This document shows positions 1-6,787 of a stretch of 11,767 bases of DNA, in pieces (within the stretch, counting starts at the first letter, position 1; each line of letters opens with the position of its first letter). The notes beneath the pieces are model-generated. The model was not told where the DNA came from and did no database searches. It saw only the letters and a program-made list of their open reading frames with translations. Position numbers and translations under genes: made by a program. Source of the stretch: Candidatus Poribacteria bacterium (GTDB lineage: Bacteria > Poribacteria > DTPJ01 > WJIO01); assembly GCA_014730235.1 (NCBI GenBank), contig WJIO01000165.1, positions 1 to 11,767 of the forward strand, read 5' to 3'.

Positions 1-282
1 ATAAACAAGCATCTACATTCCCTGCGTAAACTCCACGAAGATTGGAATAACCGCAAACTGGACAATATACCAAAGGCTTTACAGATAACCATTGATCTGG
101 ATCTGGAAAAGAAAAAGCTGAAGATCAACAAGCTGGACTTCCATAACCCAGCCCTCTCAGAAGAAATAAGGAATGACCTGACAAACAGGATCAAAAGCTG
201 GTCTTTTGACAGCCTTTTTGATGGCAAAAACGATCCGGATAAATGGCCCATCCGTTTGACTGGTAAAATATCCTGGCAGTAA
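1..282 (+). CDS. C-terminal fragment of a TonB/AgmX-PglI-like protein (5' end outside window)
   Basis: An open frame enters from the left edge and gives 93 residues before TAA at 280-282. The fragment has the layout of the AgmX/PglI or TonB C-terminal domain. A helix (HLHSLRKLHEDWNNRK) is followed by a strand with alternating hydrophobics (ALQITIDLDLEK), a second strand (KLKINKLDFHNPAL), a helix running into an R-I-K-S-W-S-F segment, and a final strand ending in GKISWQ. In that family the domain spans the periplasm and contacts outer-membrane partners. The next gene starts 27 bases later on the same strand and encodes an outer-membrane barrel, which fits a coupled pair. The assignment rests on fold pattern only. 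The N-terminus, including any membrane anchor and proline-rich spacer, lies outside the window. Confidence 0.6.
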   Translation: MNKHLHSLRKLHEDWNNRKLDNIPKALQITIDLDLEKKKLKINKLDFHNPALSEEIRNDLTNRIKSWSFDSLFDGKNDPDKWPIRLTGKISWQ

Positions 283-308
283 AATAATAACATAATCAGA
301 GGCATTAA

Positions 309-1991
309 ATGAAATTAAAAATAAGTTCATGTTTCTGCGTATTCTTCCTGGTAATTATATTTGTCAATCGTGTTTATCCTGAACCCTTCGAAGAGAAAAA
401 TCCAAGGGACGAAAAAGCCATCCTTGTTCCCAAAGGCGCGCGACCTGTTCTGAAAGAGGAATATCCCAGACGGCGGCTTGTGGTTGATAGGATAAAGGCC
501 AGGCATGAACAGGTGCTTTCCATACCCTTTTCCCGATCCTGGAACACAGCGGCTTTAACCATACTTAACGGATTGGAAATACAGGAAACTCCAGAATTCG
601 AGCCAGCTCATTTTGAGTTGGGTTTTGCCTTGCACAGTCAGCGCCTTAAGGTTGGTTCATTGAGAAACCGGGAGTATTTCCAGAAAGAGACGGAGGGTTT
701 CCCGGAATCCTGGTATCGTCCTTTACCCACCGTTGAAGATATAAACCGCCCGGAAGGATATATGACTACGACCTTTGTCCATCTAGCCGCCAAACGAATG
801 CGCAATAATTATGAGGATTTCATTGATTTTTCAGACCGGATCAGTGGAATCCTTAATGTGATGGCGACTGAAAACGATCAGCTAACTTTTTTAGCCCGAC
901 GGGATATGTGGAGATACAGGACACCGGATTCAGCGGTAATGCCCAAAACAAGGAATACAGCAGGCATATACTACAAGACATCAAGAAAAAGCTTGAATGT
1001 ATTTGACATAAGTGGGGAAAGCGTATGGTCATCTTTAACGGATTCCAGAGAGAGGGAGTTACGCTATATACAAGGTATCGGAAGGGCCTCTTGGATGCGA
1101 AACCTGCGATCTGACTATAAATTTGGCCTAAAAACCGAATTGCAAATATCCACCCTCAGGGATAACAGCGTAGAACCTGACCCTGAAGTCCTGGAAACCC
1201 GGAGTTCTGCTTCTTTAGGAATTGTCAATATTATAATGCCAGCATCATTCATGAAGATAAAGCTGGAGTTATCCGGCCTTTATGATTCTGATTACGAAGG
1301 TTACTTTACCCCCGGGGCGGAGATAGCTTTAACCCCTGATGTCTTTAAGCTAAATCTTGGGGTAAGAAAAAAAGCTGTGTTACCTGACCAGGACGAATTA
1401 TACTGGAGTTCCAAGACAGTAAGAGTTAATGAAGAACTAAAACCAGAAAGCTTTCTGGAAGCCTATGGCTCTATGGACATAAACCTTATAGCCCGTCTGC
1501 GTCTTCTGACAGAGGCCACTTACAGTCGCCCGGAAAGCAGGATTACATGGCAGCAGTTGCCCGATTATATATGGGAGCCCGTAAACATCGAAACCTCCGA
1601 AGCTTTAAATGCCCAGGGAGCTGTTATTCTGGATTTGATATGGGGTTTAGGACTTTTCGGCGGCGCGAGATATCAGTATTATGATAATCAGCTTTTTGAA
1701 CCCGATATTATCGGCGATGCGGGAATATTCTATAAAACCCTTTCAAGAGATCCATCTATAACTTTGGGCGCATTTTACTGGACTTTCACTCCACTGAATA
1801 ATATGGATTCACCGGAAGATATAATAATGCCCTACTGTCGTATACACGCAACCATACGTCGGGCCGTAAAAATTTTCATTGATGGACGATATGCTTTAAA
1901 AGATGAGGATGTATTGTATTACAGGGGTATACCGGAGGTCGGAAGGATAATTAGCTTTGGGGTAAATATCGTCTTTGGTGGTCTTGATTAA
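309..1991 (+). CDS. Predicted outer-membrane beta-barrel protein, related in pattern to TonB-dependent receptor barrels
   Basis: The protein has 560 residues. ATG at 309 is preceded by an AGAGG ribosome site at 298-302. Residues 1-24 form a Sec signal peptide (MKLK, then a hydrophobic core, then VYPEP). A soluble-looking, charged region extends to about residue 250. From about 255 to the end there are repeated amphipathic strands with aromatic girdle residues, ending in a strand at the C-terminus (ISFGVNIVFGGLD), as expected of an outer-membrane barrel. A segment around residues 366-387 (YWSS, VRVNEELKPE, EAYGS) resembles the region of TonB-dependent receptors where the 'N-x-x-L-K-P-E' motif falls. 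The protein is shorter than a typical receptor, and I see no clear plug domain. It lies 27 bases downstream of the TonB-like fragment, so it may be in the same operon. It ends 6 bases from the stop of the convergent gene. Substrate is unknown. Confidence 0.65.
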   Translation: MKLKISSCFCVFFLVIIFVNRVYPEPFEEKNPRDEKAILVPKGARPVLKEEYPRRRLVVDRIKARHEQVLSIPFSRSWNTAALTILNGLEIQETPEFEPAHFELGFALHSQRLKVGSLRNREYFQKETEGFPESWYRPLPTVEDINRPEGYMTTTFVHLAAKRMRNNYEDFIDFSDRISGILNVMATENDQLTFLARRDMWRYRTPDSAVMPKTRNTAGIYYKTSRKSLNVFDISGESVWSSLTDSRERELRYIQGIGRASWMRNLRSDYKFGLKTELQISTLRDNSVEPDPEVLETRSSASLGIVNIIMPASFMKIKLELSGLYDSDYEGYFTPGAEIALTPDVFKLNLGVRKKAVLPDQDELYWSSKTVRVNEELKPESFLEAYGSMDINLIARLRLLTEATYSRPESRITWQQLPDYIWEPVNIETSEALNAQGAVILDLIWGLGLFGGARYQYYDNQLFEPDIIGDAGIFYKTLSRDPSITLGAFYWTFTPLNNMDSPEDIIMPYCRIHATIRRAVKIFIDGRYALKDEDVLYYRGIPEVGRIISFGVNIVFGGLD

Positions 1992-1997
1992 GGAAGA

Positions 1998-2525
1998 TTA
2001 ATTTAATAAATTATAATTTGCAATAATATAACCAATTACTATACCAATTGATACGCAGGCGATAAGGGAAATCAGCACAATCAGGGCCAGTTTCAAGGGC
2101 GGGAGTTTTGAGCGAGTTTTTTTAATTTTAACTTTCCTTGCTGCATTTGAGGGGTTTTTAAAGGTTATCTCTCTTTTATTGTTAGAATAAACCTTTTCAT
2201 CAGATTTGTTGGTTTGTTCCTGTGATAGACTTTCACCTTTCCAAACGGCTCTTCTTTGATTAACGATTTTTTGTTTTAGCTCATTTACGTCATTGTCTGG
2301 AGTTATCTTTTCATTTTGCTCTGGTTTTGAAGGTGTTGGAAGAGGTTTTTCTCTGGAATCATCTTTTTGTTTTTGTTGTTTTTGATGTGAATTTTTTCTG
2401 GATAAAAGATCACTCCAGCGTCGTCTTTTTGTTTTTTTTGAACTGCTTTCGCCCTTCCAGACAGACCTTCTCTGTTCCTTTATTCTCTCTTCTAATTCCT
2501 TCTTTTTCTTATCGTCAATAGACAT
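1998..2525 (-). CDS. Small lysine-rich, tail-anchored protein with duplicated RRxVWKGES motif
   Basis: The protein has 175 residues. ATG at 2525-2523 has a good upstream GGAGG on the minus strand (2534-2538). I do not recognise a family. Residues 1-140 are strongly charged, low in complexity and probably disordered (runs of K, E, Q). One membrane segment at about residues 145-169 (LALIVLISLIACVSIGIVIGYIIA) is followed by only a few residues, so this is a tail-anchored membrane protein with its body probably in the cytoplasm. A motif occurs twice: residues 11-29 (LEERIKEQRRSVWKGESSS) and 83-101 (LKQKIVNQRRAVWKGESLS). Each copy is a short predicted helix ending in the same V-W-K-G-E-S. The duplication supports a real gene with a peptide or ligand binding role, but the function is unknown. 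Confidence 0.7.
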   Translation of the reverse strand: MSIDDKKKKELEERIKEQRRSVWKGESSSKKTKRRRWSDLLSRKNSHQKQQKQKDDSREKPLPTPSKPEQNEKITPDNDVNELKQKIVNQRRAVWKGESLSQEQTNKSDEKVYSNNKREITFKNPSNAARKVKIKKTRSKLPPLKLALIVLISLIACVSIGIVIGYIIANYNLLN

Positions 2526-2801
2526 TCAGCCGACCTCCGGTTCAGGGAATTTTTAATAATTTTTATTATTCATTCTTTAACTGCGATAATCCTTGTTTGG
2601 CTGTATTTGTATAATACCATTTTCAAAAAATTATTGTGCATTACTTTTAAGGGCTAAACCAACATAAAATTTATGTTCGTGAAAATTTTCTCAGCTTGTA
2701 ATTAAACATAGAATAAAATGACTAATGGCTGTAATCCTGAGAACAGTGAATATTAATTAACCTAACAAATTGAGACAGGTACATTATGTGAGTTGCTGAA
2801 A
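2526..2801. other. Gene-free AT-rich spacer
   Basis: This stretch lies between two minus-strand genes. It is AT-rich and holds no convincing ORF. The only structure seen is a perfect short palindrome, AACATAAAATTTATGTT, at 2661-2677, which could be an operator-like site or chance in AT-rich DNA. The promoter for the downstream small membrane protein must lie here or further upstream. No strong -35/-10 pair was found. Confidence 0.4.
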
Positions 2802-3350
2802 TTAAAAATCCCTGGGGTAATCAGGATAATATGGATATTCTCTCTCGCGCTGGCGGCGATTTTCGTATCTGTCCTCAGTTCCTGACGAACCGAAATAATA
2901 TCTGAATCCTATGCCGCCGTTAATTGTGGTTTCTGTCTTTGGTGCTACATCTATAAGGGGTAGAATCTCAATAAAAATATCCCAGGGTGATCTATTGAAC
3001 ATATATGTAATCCCAACGGGTATACGGATACCCACGCGTCTTTTACCATTGAATTGGTCAGCAAATTTTACCCTTGCTCCTATACCAGAGTATGTCCTGA
3101 GATTACCTTTAAAGTTGTGCAGTAAACAGCTTGTATAAACCTGAAATGCACCTTTATTTTCGTCACCTTTTTCCTCGAAAGACCAGGCAAAAGCAGAATC
3201 TACAGCTACATTTCCTGTTAGCCATAATTTGCTGTTAAGCCCTACAGATTCACCAAGAATAAATCCCAATCCAAATCCATCATCCTGTGCGGCGGCATTT
3301 CCACAAAAAATAAGAATTGAAAGAATAATAAGTATTGTCAGTTTAGACAT
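2802..3350 (-). CDS. Small outer-membrane beta-barrel protein, BAPKO_0422-like family
   Basis: I choose ATG at 3350-3348 (182 residues) over the longer in-frame start at 3401. It has AAGGA (3358-3362) at good spacing and is followed directly by a signal peptide: MSKLTILIILSILIFCGNAAA, with likely cleavage before QDDG. The mature part has the order of motifs I associate with the BAPKO_0422 (DUF3996) outer-membrane barrel family. These are GLGFILGESVGLNSKLWL near the N-terminus, DSAFAWSF, a LLHNF segment, YSGIGARVKF, VGIRIPVGITYMF, DIFIEILPLIDVAPKT, and a final strand GGIGFRYYF. An eight-stranded barrel is expected. The final strand is followed by about 27 extra residues rich in Arg, Tyr, Glu and Pro, which is unusual for a barrel that normally ends at its last strand. 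The role is unknown; members are assumed to be structural or minor outer-membrane proteins. Confidence 0.75.
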   Translation of the reverse strand: MSKLTILIILSILIFCGNAAAQDDGFGLGFILGESVGLNSKLWLTGNVAVDSAFAWSFEEKGDENKGAFQVYTSCLLHNFKGNLRTYSGIGARVKFADQFNGKRRVGIRIPVGITYMFNRSPWDIFIEILPLIDVAPKTETTINGGIGFRYYFGSSGTEDRYENRRQREREYPYYPDYPRDF

Positions 3351-3372
3351 GCAGGGATCCTTTCTTAATTTG

Positions 3373-3401
3373 TTTATAAATAATACTCTTGAGGTTTCCA
3401 A
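3373..3401 (-). promoter_or_regulatory. Candidate sigma70-like promoter for the small outer-membrane protein
   Basis: Read on the minus strand, TTGGAA (3396-3401) is separated by 17 bases from TATAAA (3373-3378). Transcription would begin about 3366, just upstream of the AAGGA ribosome site, leaving a very short leader. The match is moderate and the region is AT-rich. Confidence 0.35.
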
Positions 3402-3420
3402 TCGCTCTGGAAATTTTCTT

Positions 3421-3442
3421 GGTTCTTCCGAGTTTAGTCTGG
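3421..3442. repeat. Degenerate half copy of the inverted-repeat (MITE-like) element
   Basis: GGTTCTTCCGAGTTTAGTCT matches the outer end of the full elements at 4595-4714 and 10337-10494, including the A in TTCCGAGTTT also seen at the right end of the second copy. No partner end was found nearby, so this is a truncated or eroded copy. Confidence 0.5.
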
Positions 3443-3475
3443 GAATAAAAATTGCTGAAGGCTTAACTTACTTTT

Positions 3476-3548
3476 GGGAGGGTGAAAACTCCTTCTGAGC
3501 CTTTCTGTCTTTACAGGCCAAAAGGCTTAGCAGGAGTTTCGCCCTTCC
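3476..3548. repeat. Long imperfect palindrome, possible hairpin repeat
   Basis: The left arm at 3476-3504 (starting GGGAGGGTGAAAACTCCT) pairs imperfectly with the right arm at 3520-3548 (starting AAAAGGCTTAGCAGGAGT and ending GCCCTTCC). The centre holds a further small stem, CTGTCTTTACAG. Most mismatches would be G-U pairs in RNA. It lies between the channel gene and the small outer-membrane protein, so it could end the channel transcript, but the minus strand lacks a clear T run after the stem. On the plus strand a T-rich run follows (from 3549). It resembles dispersed palindromic repeats of environmental genomes. Confidence 0.55.
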
Positions 3549-3600
3549 GTTTTAATTTTTTTACATTTAACGTAGATATTCAAGGAATCCAAAAATATTA

Positions 3601-4410
3601 TTAGGAATCAGACACCATGTGAATAGAGTGCTGTGGGAAAGGAATTTCGATCCCTTCTGCATCAAAGGCGGCTTTGATTTTTTCTGTCAACCCAAATTTA
3701 ACATTCCAGTAATCACTGGTGTTGCACCAGGGACGCACCACCAGATTTACGCTGGAATCAGCCAATTCAGAGACAGCAACCTGAGGAGCAGGTTCATCAA
3801 GAATTTTTTCATCTTCTTTCATCAATCGCATACATATTTCCATAGCTTTAGTCATGGATGAACTGTAACCAATACCAATAACCAGATCAACCCTTCTGGT
3901 ATCATACCCGGTTACATTTTTAATAACATCGCCATATATCTTACCATTGGGCACTATTACTTTTATGTTATCAAGAGTGTCAATGATAGTGCTGAATATA
4001 CGGACTTCTTTTACCACACCTGCTACACCGGCAGCTTCTATAAAGTCACCAACTCTGTAAGGTCGGAAAATGAGAATCATAACTCCAGCAGCGAAATTTC
4101 CCAGGGAACCCTGAAGAGCGAAACCTATAGCAAATCCTGCCGCAGCCAGAACAGCAACAAAGGATGTTGTCTGTATACCAAATTTTGCCAAAGCGGCTAC
4201 TACAGTAAAGGCTAGAACCAGAAAATAACTCAAAGCACCAAAAAAGGATATAAGAGTTTCATCTACTTTGGCTTTTCTTAATCCCTTCTTTGTTACATTT
4301 CGGACAATACTGGCAACGATACGACCAACAATTAGTATCAGAATCGCGCCGATGATCTTTAATCCATACTCAGTCGCAAATTGAATCAGTCGTTGAATAA
4401 CATTTTCCAC
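3601..4410 (-). CDS. mscS: Small-conductance mechanosensitive channel, MscS family
   Basis: The protein has 269 residues, close to the length of classic MscS. The start is GTG at 4410-4408, with an excellent AAAGGAGGT ribosome site just upstream; the nearby ATG at 4403 is out of frame. The N-terminus holds three membrane helices at roughly residues 15-37, 55-78 and 83-115. The pore helix carries the family signature GFAIGFALQGSLGNFAAGVMI at about 92-112, followed by FRPYRVGDFIE and the beta-domain motif GVVKEVRIFSTII. The VPNGKI segment and the C-terminal GIEIPFPQ are also typical. The channel opens under membrane tension in hypo-osmotic shock and releases solutes across the inner membrane. 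It is transcribed alone from a promoter at 4492-4521. The family assignment is secure. Confidence 0.95.
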   Translation of the reverse strand: MENVIQRLIQFATEYGLKIIGAILILIVGRIVASIVRNVTKKGLRKAKVDETLISFFGALSYFLVLAFTVVAALAKFGIQTTSFVAVLAAAGFAIGFALQGSLGNFAAGVMILIFRPYRVGDFIEAAGVAGVVKEVRIFSTIIDTLDNIKVIVPNGKIYGDVIKNVTGYDTRRVDLVIGIGYSSSMTKAMEICMRLMKEDEKILDEPAPQVAVSELADSSVNLVVRPWCNTSDYWNVKFGLTEKIKAAFDAEGIEIPFPQHSIHMVSDS

Positions 4411-4491
4411 AAATACCTCCTTTGGCTAACCAATGCCAAATAAATGTAATGTTCAGTTGTTAGTTTAGTAAGATAGCCAGACCCAATAACA

Positions 4492-4521
4492 ATCATACAA
4501 TTACTGGGCTATTTATGTCAA
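4492..4521 (-). promoter_or_regulatory. Sigma70-like promoter driving mscS
   Basis: On the minus strand a perfect TTGACA (4516-4521) is followed after 18 bases by TATGAT (4492-4497). The predicted start is near 4485, which gives a leader of about 75 bases before the GTG start of the channel gene. This is the best promoter match in the window. Confidence 0.6.
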
Positions 4522-4594
4522 CAACTTTTCGTATAATTATTAACAATCGAACACTATAACACCTGAAAGCTGTCAGGGATTCCAAAAAATCACT

Positions 4595-4714
4595 GGTTCT
4601 TCCGGGTTTAGTGTGGTTATAATTGAAAATTCCCTCAGCTTGCCATTCCTGCCTTCGCAGGAATGACAGCATAAAGAAGTTTCTTATCTTTACCACACTG
4701 AACCCGGAAAAGCC
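4595..4714. repeat. 120-bp palindromic MITE-like element, copy A
   Basis: The ends are inverted repeats of about 23 bases with 3 mismatches: GGTTCTTCCGGGTTTAGTGT on the left, and on the right the reverse complement of GGCTTTTCCGGGTTCAGTGT. The centre is a perfect 9-bp stem, CATTCCTGC/GCAGGAATG, with a CTTC loop. The remaining arm sequence also pairs in part, so the whole element could fold into one long hairpin. It is non-coding; the 67-codon minus-strand frame crossing it (4493-4696) is an artefact with the LSFLRRQEW translation typical of such repeats. It sits between divergent genes. A second copy lies inverted at 10337-10494. I could not define a clear target-site duplication. Confidence 0.8.
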
Positions 4715-4781
4715 AAATAACTTAACACCATGCCTGATGCTTGAAATATGAATTTCTGATTTATATTTAGTTATATTTTTG

Positions 4782-4810
4782 TTGATCTGCGATTGAAACT
4801 TTGGTAAAAT
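4782..4810 (+). promoter_or_regulatory. Candidate promoter for the secreted-protein cluster
   Basis: TTGATC (4782-4787), a 17-base spacer and TAAAAT (4805-4810) lie about 120 bases upstream of the first cluster gene. A second choice is TTGAAA (4793-4798) with TATGAT (4819-4824), but its 20-base spacer is long. Moderate match only. Confidence 0.35.
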
Positions 4811-4931
4811 AGCTCTGGTATGATTTTATCAAATGGATCATGTGTTGTAACTAGAATTTTGGTAAATTTCATAGATATTTACTTTATAATTTTTAATCAT
4901 TTAACTATTTCATCTTTAGGAGGTTTTTTTG

Positions 4932-5744
4932 ATGAGGTATTTGCTAATTTCTGTTTTTATTATTCTTATTGTCTCAGGTTTGGCATTTTCAGAGGATTTT
5001 AATGTGTTGGTTATTTTAGGAGACCAGAGTGCCCAGGCTGAAGCCGCGGTAGTTGAATCTTTTGACACTGTTGAGGGTAATAACTTTAACTTTACCGAAC
5101 TCAATATAGCCACAGGCGGCACCCGTCCTATAGCAGGTGGAGTTATACCCGCAGAAGAAGAAATTAACTGGTCTGAATATCAGATGATCTGGTTTGCATG
5201 GAATGGGCCAGGCCATGATGGTGATTACTTCATGGAAGGTACTGAGGAAGACCTGGTTAGTTTTGTGGAAAATGGTGGCGTTATATATTTTTCCGCTTTT
5301 GACGACAACTACCGGGATCCCGAAGGTAATCAGATAGGAGGCTGGTTGCCTATTGATGAATTTCCATGTGGAGTTGATAATACAGGTGATGCTAATGCTG
5401 AAATAACTCCCGAAGGCGAAGCTACTGTCCTTTTTTCAGTACCAAATAAAATTGACGATGCTGATCTCTCAGCGTTAGTATTGGATGATAATCTTGCCCC
5501 GGCTGCCGATGAATATGTAGTTCTGGCCACGCGCACTGATAACAATCAACCGGCGGCTGTTATGCTTCCCTATGGGAAAGGTGCTTATGTGCATGTTTGT
5601 ATTGATGCTCGTTCAACTTTCCCTGCGGCTACTGACCTTGTGGAAAACCTGCTAAACTACATGGCAAATCTAACAGTTCCTATGGCTGTTGAACCTAACA
5701 TGAAACTTTATACTATATGGGGTAATATAAAATCTATTCGTTAA
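4932..5744 (+). CDS. Secreted protein with glutamine-amidotransferase-like (ThuA/DUF4350-type) fold, paralog 1
   Basis: The protein has 270 residues from ATG at 4932, which lies 8 bases after AGGAGG (4918-4923); TTG at 4929 is a less likely start. Residues 1-20 are a signal peptide (MRYLLISVFIILIVSGLAFS). The mature part begins with a strand, FNVLVILGD. It continues with EYQMIWFAWNGPGHDGDYF, the segment EEDLVSFVENGGVIYFSAFDDN, then GGWLPI, and VCIDARSTFP near the end. This order fits the class I amidotransferase-like fold used by ThuA-like and DUF4350-like proteins. The nucleophile elbow position after the GG strand has no cysteine, so amidotransferase chemistry is unlikely and a binding role is more probable. 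The C-terminus, AVEPNMKLYTIWGNIKSIR, is shared with both downstream secreted proteins. The next gene is a paralog with over half of residues identical. Function unknown. Confidence 0.7.
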   Translation: MRYLLISVFIILIVSGLAFSEDFNVLVILGDQSAQAEAAVVESFDTVEGNNFNFTELNIATGGTRPIAGGVIPAEEEINWSEYQMIWFAWNGPGHDGDYFMEGTEEDLVSFVENGGVIYFSAFDDNYRDPEGNQIGGWLPIDEFPCGVDNTGDANAEITPEGEATVLFSVPNKIDDADLSALVLDDNLAPAADEYVVLATRTDNNQPAAVMLPYGKGAYVHVCIDARSTFPAATDLVENLLNYMANLTVPMAVEPNMKLYTIWGNIKSIR

Positions 5745-5778
5745 TTTATTATATTTTGGAATTGTATTTTATATTTTG

Positions 5779-5789
5779 AAGGAGGTGAT
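5779..5789 (+). other. Orphan perfect Shine-Dalgarno sequence
   Basis: AAGGAGGTGAT is an 11-base match to the anti-Shine-Dalgarno sequence of 16S rRNA, but no plausible reading frame follows. The only close start, GTG at 5784, meets TAA after two further codons. The true start of the next gene has its own AGGAGG at 5853-5858. It may be a relic of an earlier gene start or a ribosome-binding leader element. Confidence 0.4.
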
Positions 5790-5866
5790 AAAGTAAGCAT
5801 CTACTTGGGAGATTGTAGAAATCGCTTTTTTTAACCAATTTCAAATTGTTTCAGGAGGTAAATTTC

Positions 5867-6685
5867 ATGAGGAAACTGATTTTTTCTTTTACAGTATGTT
5901 TGATTACTTTGTTTGTTGTCAGTGTTAGTATGGCTGCTAATCTAAATGTTTTAATCGTACTTGGTGACAGCAGTGCAGTTGCAGAAGCTGATGTAGTGGA
6001 ATCTTATGCTGAAATCGGTGGCGATACTTTCACATTTGAGCGCCTTAATGTAGCTGCCGGTGGAACTCGTCCAATAGAGGGTGCGCTGGTTATGGCTGAC
6101 GAAATTAGCAACGGCAGTCTGGATTTAAATGATTATGATATAATGTGGCTGACATGGAATGCACCAGGTCATGATGGTGACTATTTCTTTGCCGGTGCTG
6201 AAGAGGCTATATTAAGCTTTGTCGAGGGCGGCGGAATGGTATATATTGCCGCATTTGATGATAACTTTACAGATGCTGATGGTAACCAGATAGGCGGATG
6301 GATGCCTATTGCCGATCATCCTGCGACAGTATCAAACACCGGTGATTCTGAATTGACTGTTACACCTGAAGGTGAAGCTACAGGTATATTTGATGGCGTT
6401 GATACCAGCGGATTGGTACTGGACGATAACTATGCCAATACCGACGATGCTTATGCTATCCTTGCTATCAGAGACGACAACGGCGAACCTGCTGCCGTTA
6501 TGCTTCCCTATGGTAATGGGTTATATATCGAAGTATGTCTTGATGCTCGTTCCACTTTCCCAGCCGCAGAACCACTGGTTGGTAATGTATTGAGCTATAT
6601 GGCATCCCTGGCTGCTGAATCACCCACTGCTGTAGAACCTGAACATAAGTTGTCAATCACATGGGGTGATATAAAAGCTTACTAA
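5867..6685 (+). CDS. Secreted protein with glutamine-amidotransferase-like (ThuA/DUF4350-type) fold, paralog 2
   Basis: The protein has 272 residues from ATG at 5867, which lies 8 bases after AGGAGG (5853-5858). A TTG at 5846 would only add residues before the signal peptide. Residues 1-23 (MRKLIFSFTVCLITLFVVSVSMA) are the signal peptide. The mature protein repeats the layout of its upstream neighbour: LNVLIVLGD, AAGGTRPIEG, YDIMWLTWNAPGHDGDYFF, ILSFVEGGGMVYIAAFDDN, GNQIGGWMPI, TPEGEAT, LVLDDNYA, AAVMLPYGNG and VCLDARSTFP. As in paralog 1, the elbow lacks a nucleophilic cysteine. The C-terminus, TAVEPEHKLSITWGDIKAY, aligns with that of paralog 1. The strictly kept PGHDGDYF, FDDN and DARSTFP blocks mark likely functional surfaces. 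The acidic, Asp-rich composition could indicate metal binding, but this is inference. Tandem duplication is clear; the function is not. Confidence 0.7.
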   Translation: MRKLIFSFTVCLITLFVVSVSMAANLNVLIVLGDSSAVAEADVVESYAEIGGDTFTFERLNVAAGGTRPIEGALVMADEISNGSLDLNDYDIMWLTWNAPGHDGDYFFAGAEEAILSFVEGGGMVYIAAFDDNFTDADGNQIGGWMPIADHPATVSNTGDSELTVTPEGEATGIFDGVDTSGLVLDDNYANTDDAYAILAIRDDNGEPAAVMLPYGNGLYIEVCLDARSTFPAAEPLVGNVLSYMASLAAESPTAVEPEHKLSITWGDIKAY

Positions 6686-6699
6686 AAACAATAAATGAG

Positions 6700-6732
6700 T
6701 TTGCAGGTCGGTTTTTGCATCCGACCTGCAAA
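6700..6732 (+). terminator. Perfect 12-bp stem-loop between cluster genes (attenuator or mRNA end)
   Basis: TTTGCAGGTCGG (6700-6711) pairs perfectly with CCGACCTGCAAA (6721-6732) around a 9-base loop, TTTTTGCAT. It begins 14 bases after the stop of paralog 2 and lies 55 bases before the next gene start. There is no T run after the stem on the plus strand, so it may protect or process the transcript, or end it only partly. Confidence 0.45.
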
Positions 6733-6787
6733 AATTCAAGCTTTTACTGAAATTATTGAAGTAATCAAGAAAAAAGAAGGTGATTTT

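Noticed and set aside
374-562. Minus-strand ORF inside the barrel gene
   Set aside because: It is antisense to a gene with a signal peptide and clear barrel features, and shows no domain or ribosome site.
3351-3401. Upstream start extending the small outer-membrane protein by 17 residues
   Set aside because: The extension precedes a complete signal peptide and overlaps the candidate promoter. ATG at 3350 has its own ribosome site.
4493-4696. 67-codon minus-strand ORF beginning MVKIRNFFMLSFLRRQEW
   Set aside because: It lies almost wholly across repeat copy A and its flank, has no ribosome site, and LSFLRRQEW is the usual accidental translation of the central palindrome.
6695-6787. Upstream in-frame start extending the third secreted protein by 31 residues
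   Set aside because: It would translate through the 6700-6732 stem-loop and put the signal peptide in the interior. ATG 6788 has a ribosome site and begins the signal peptide.
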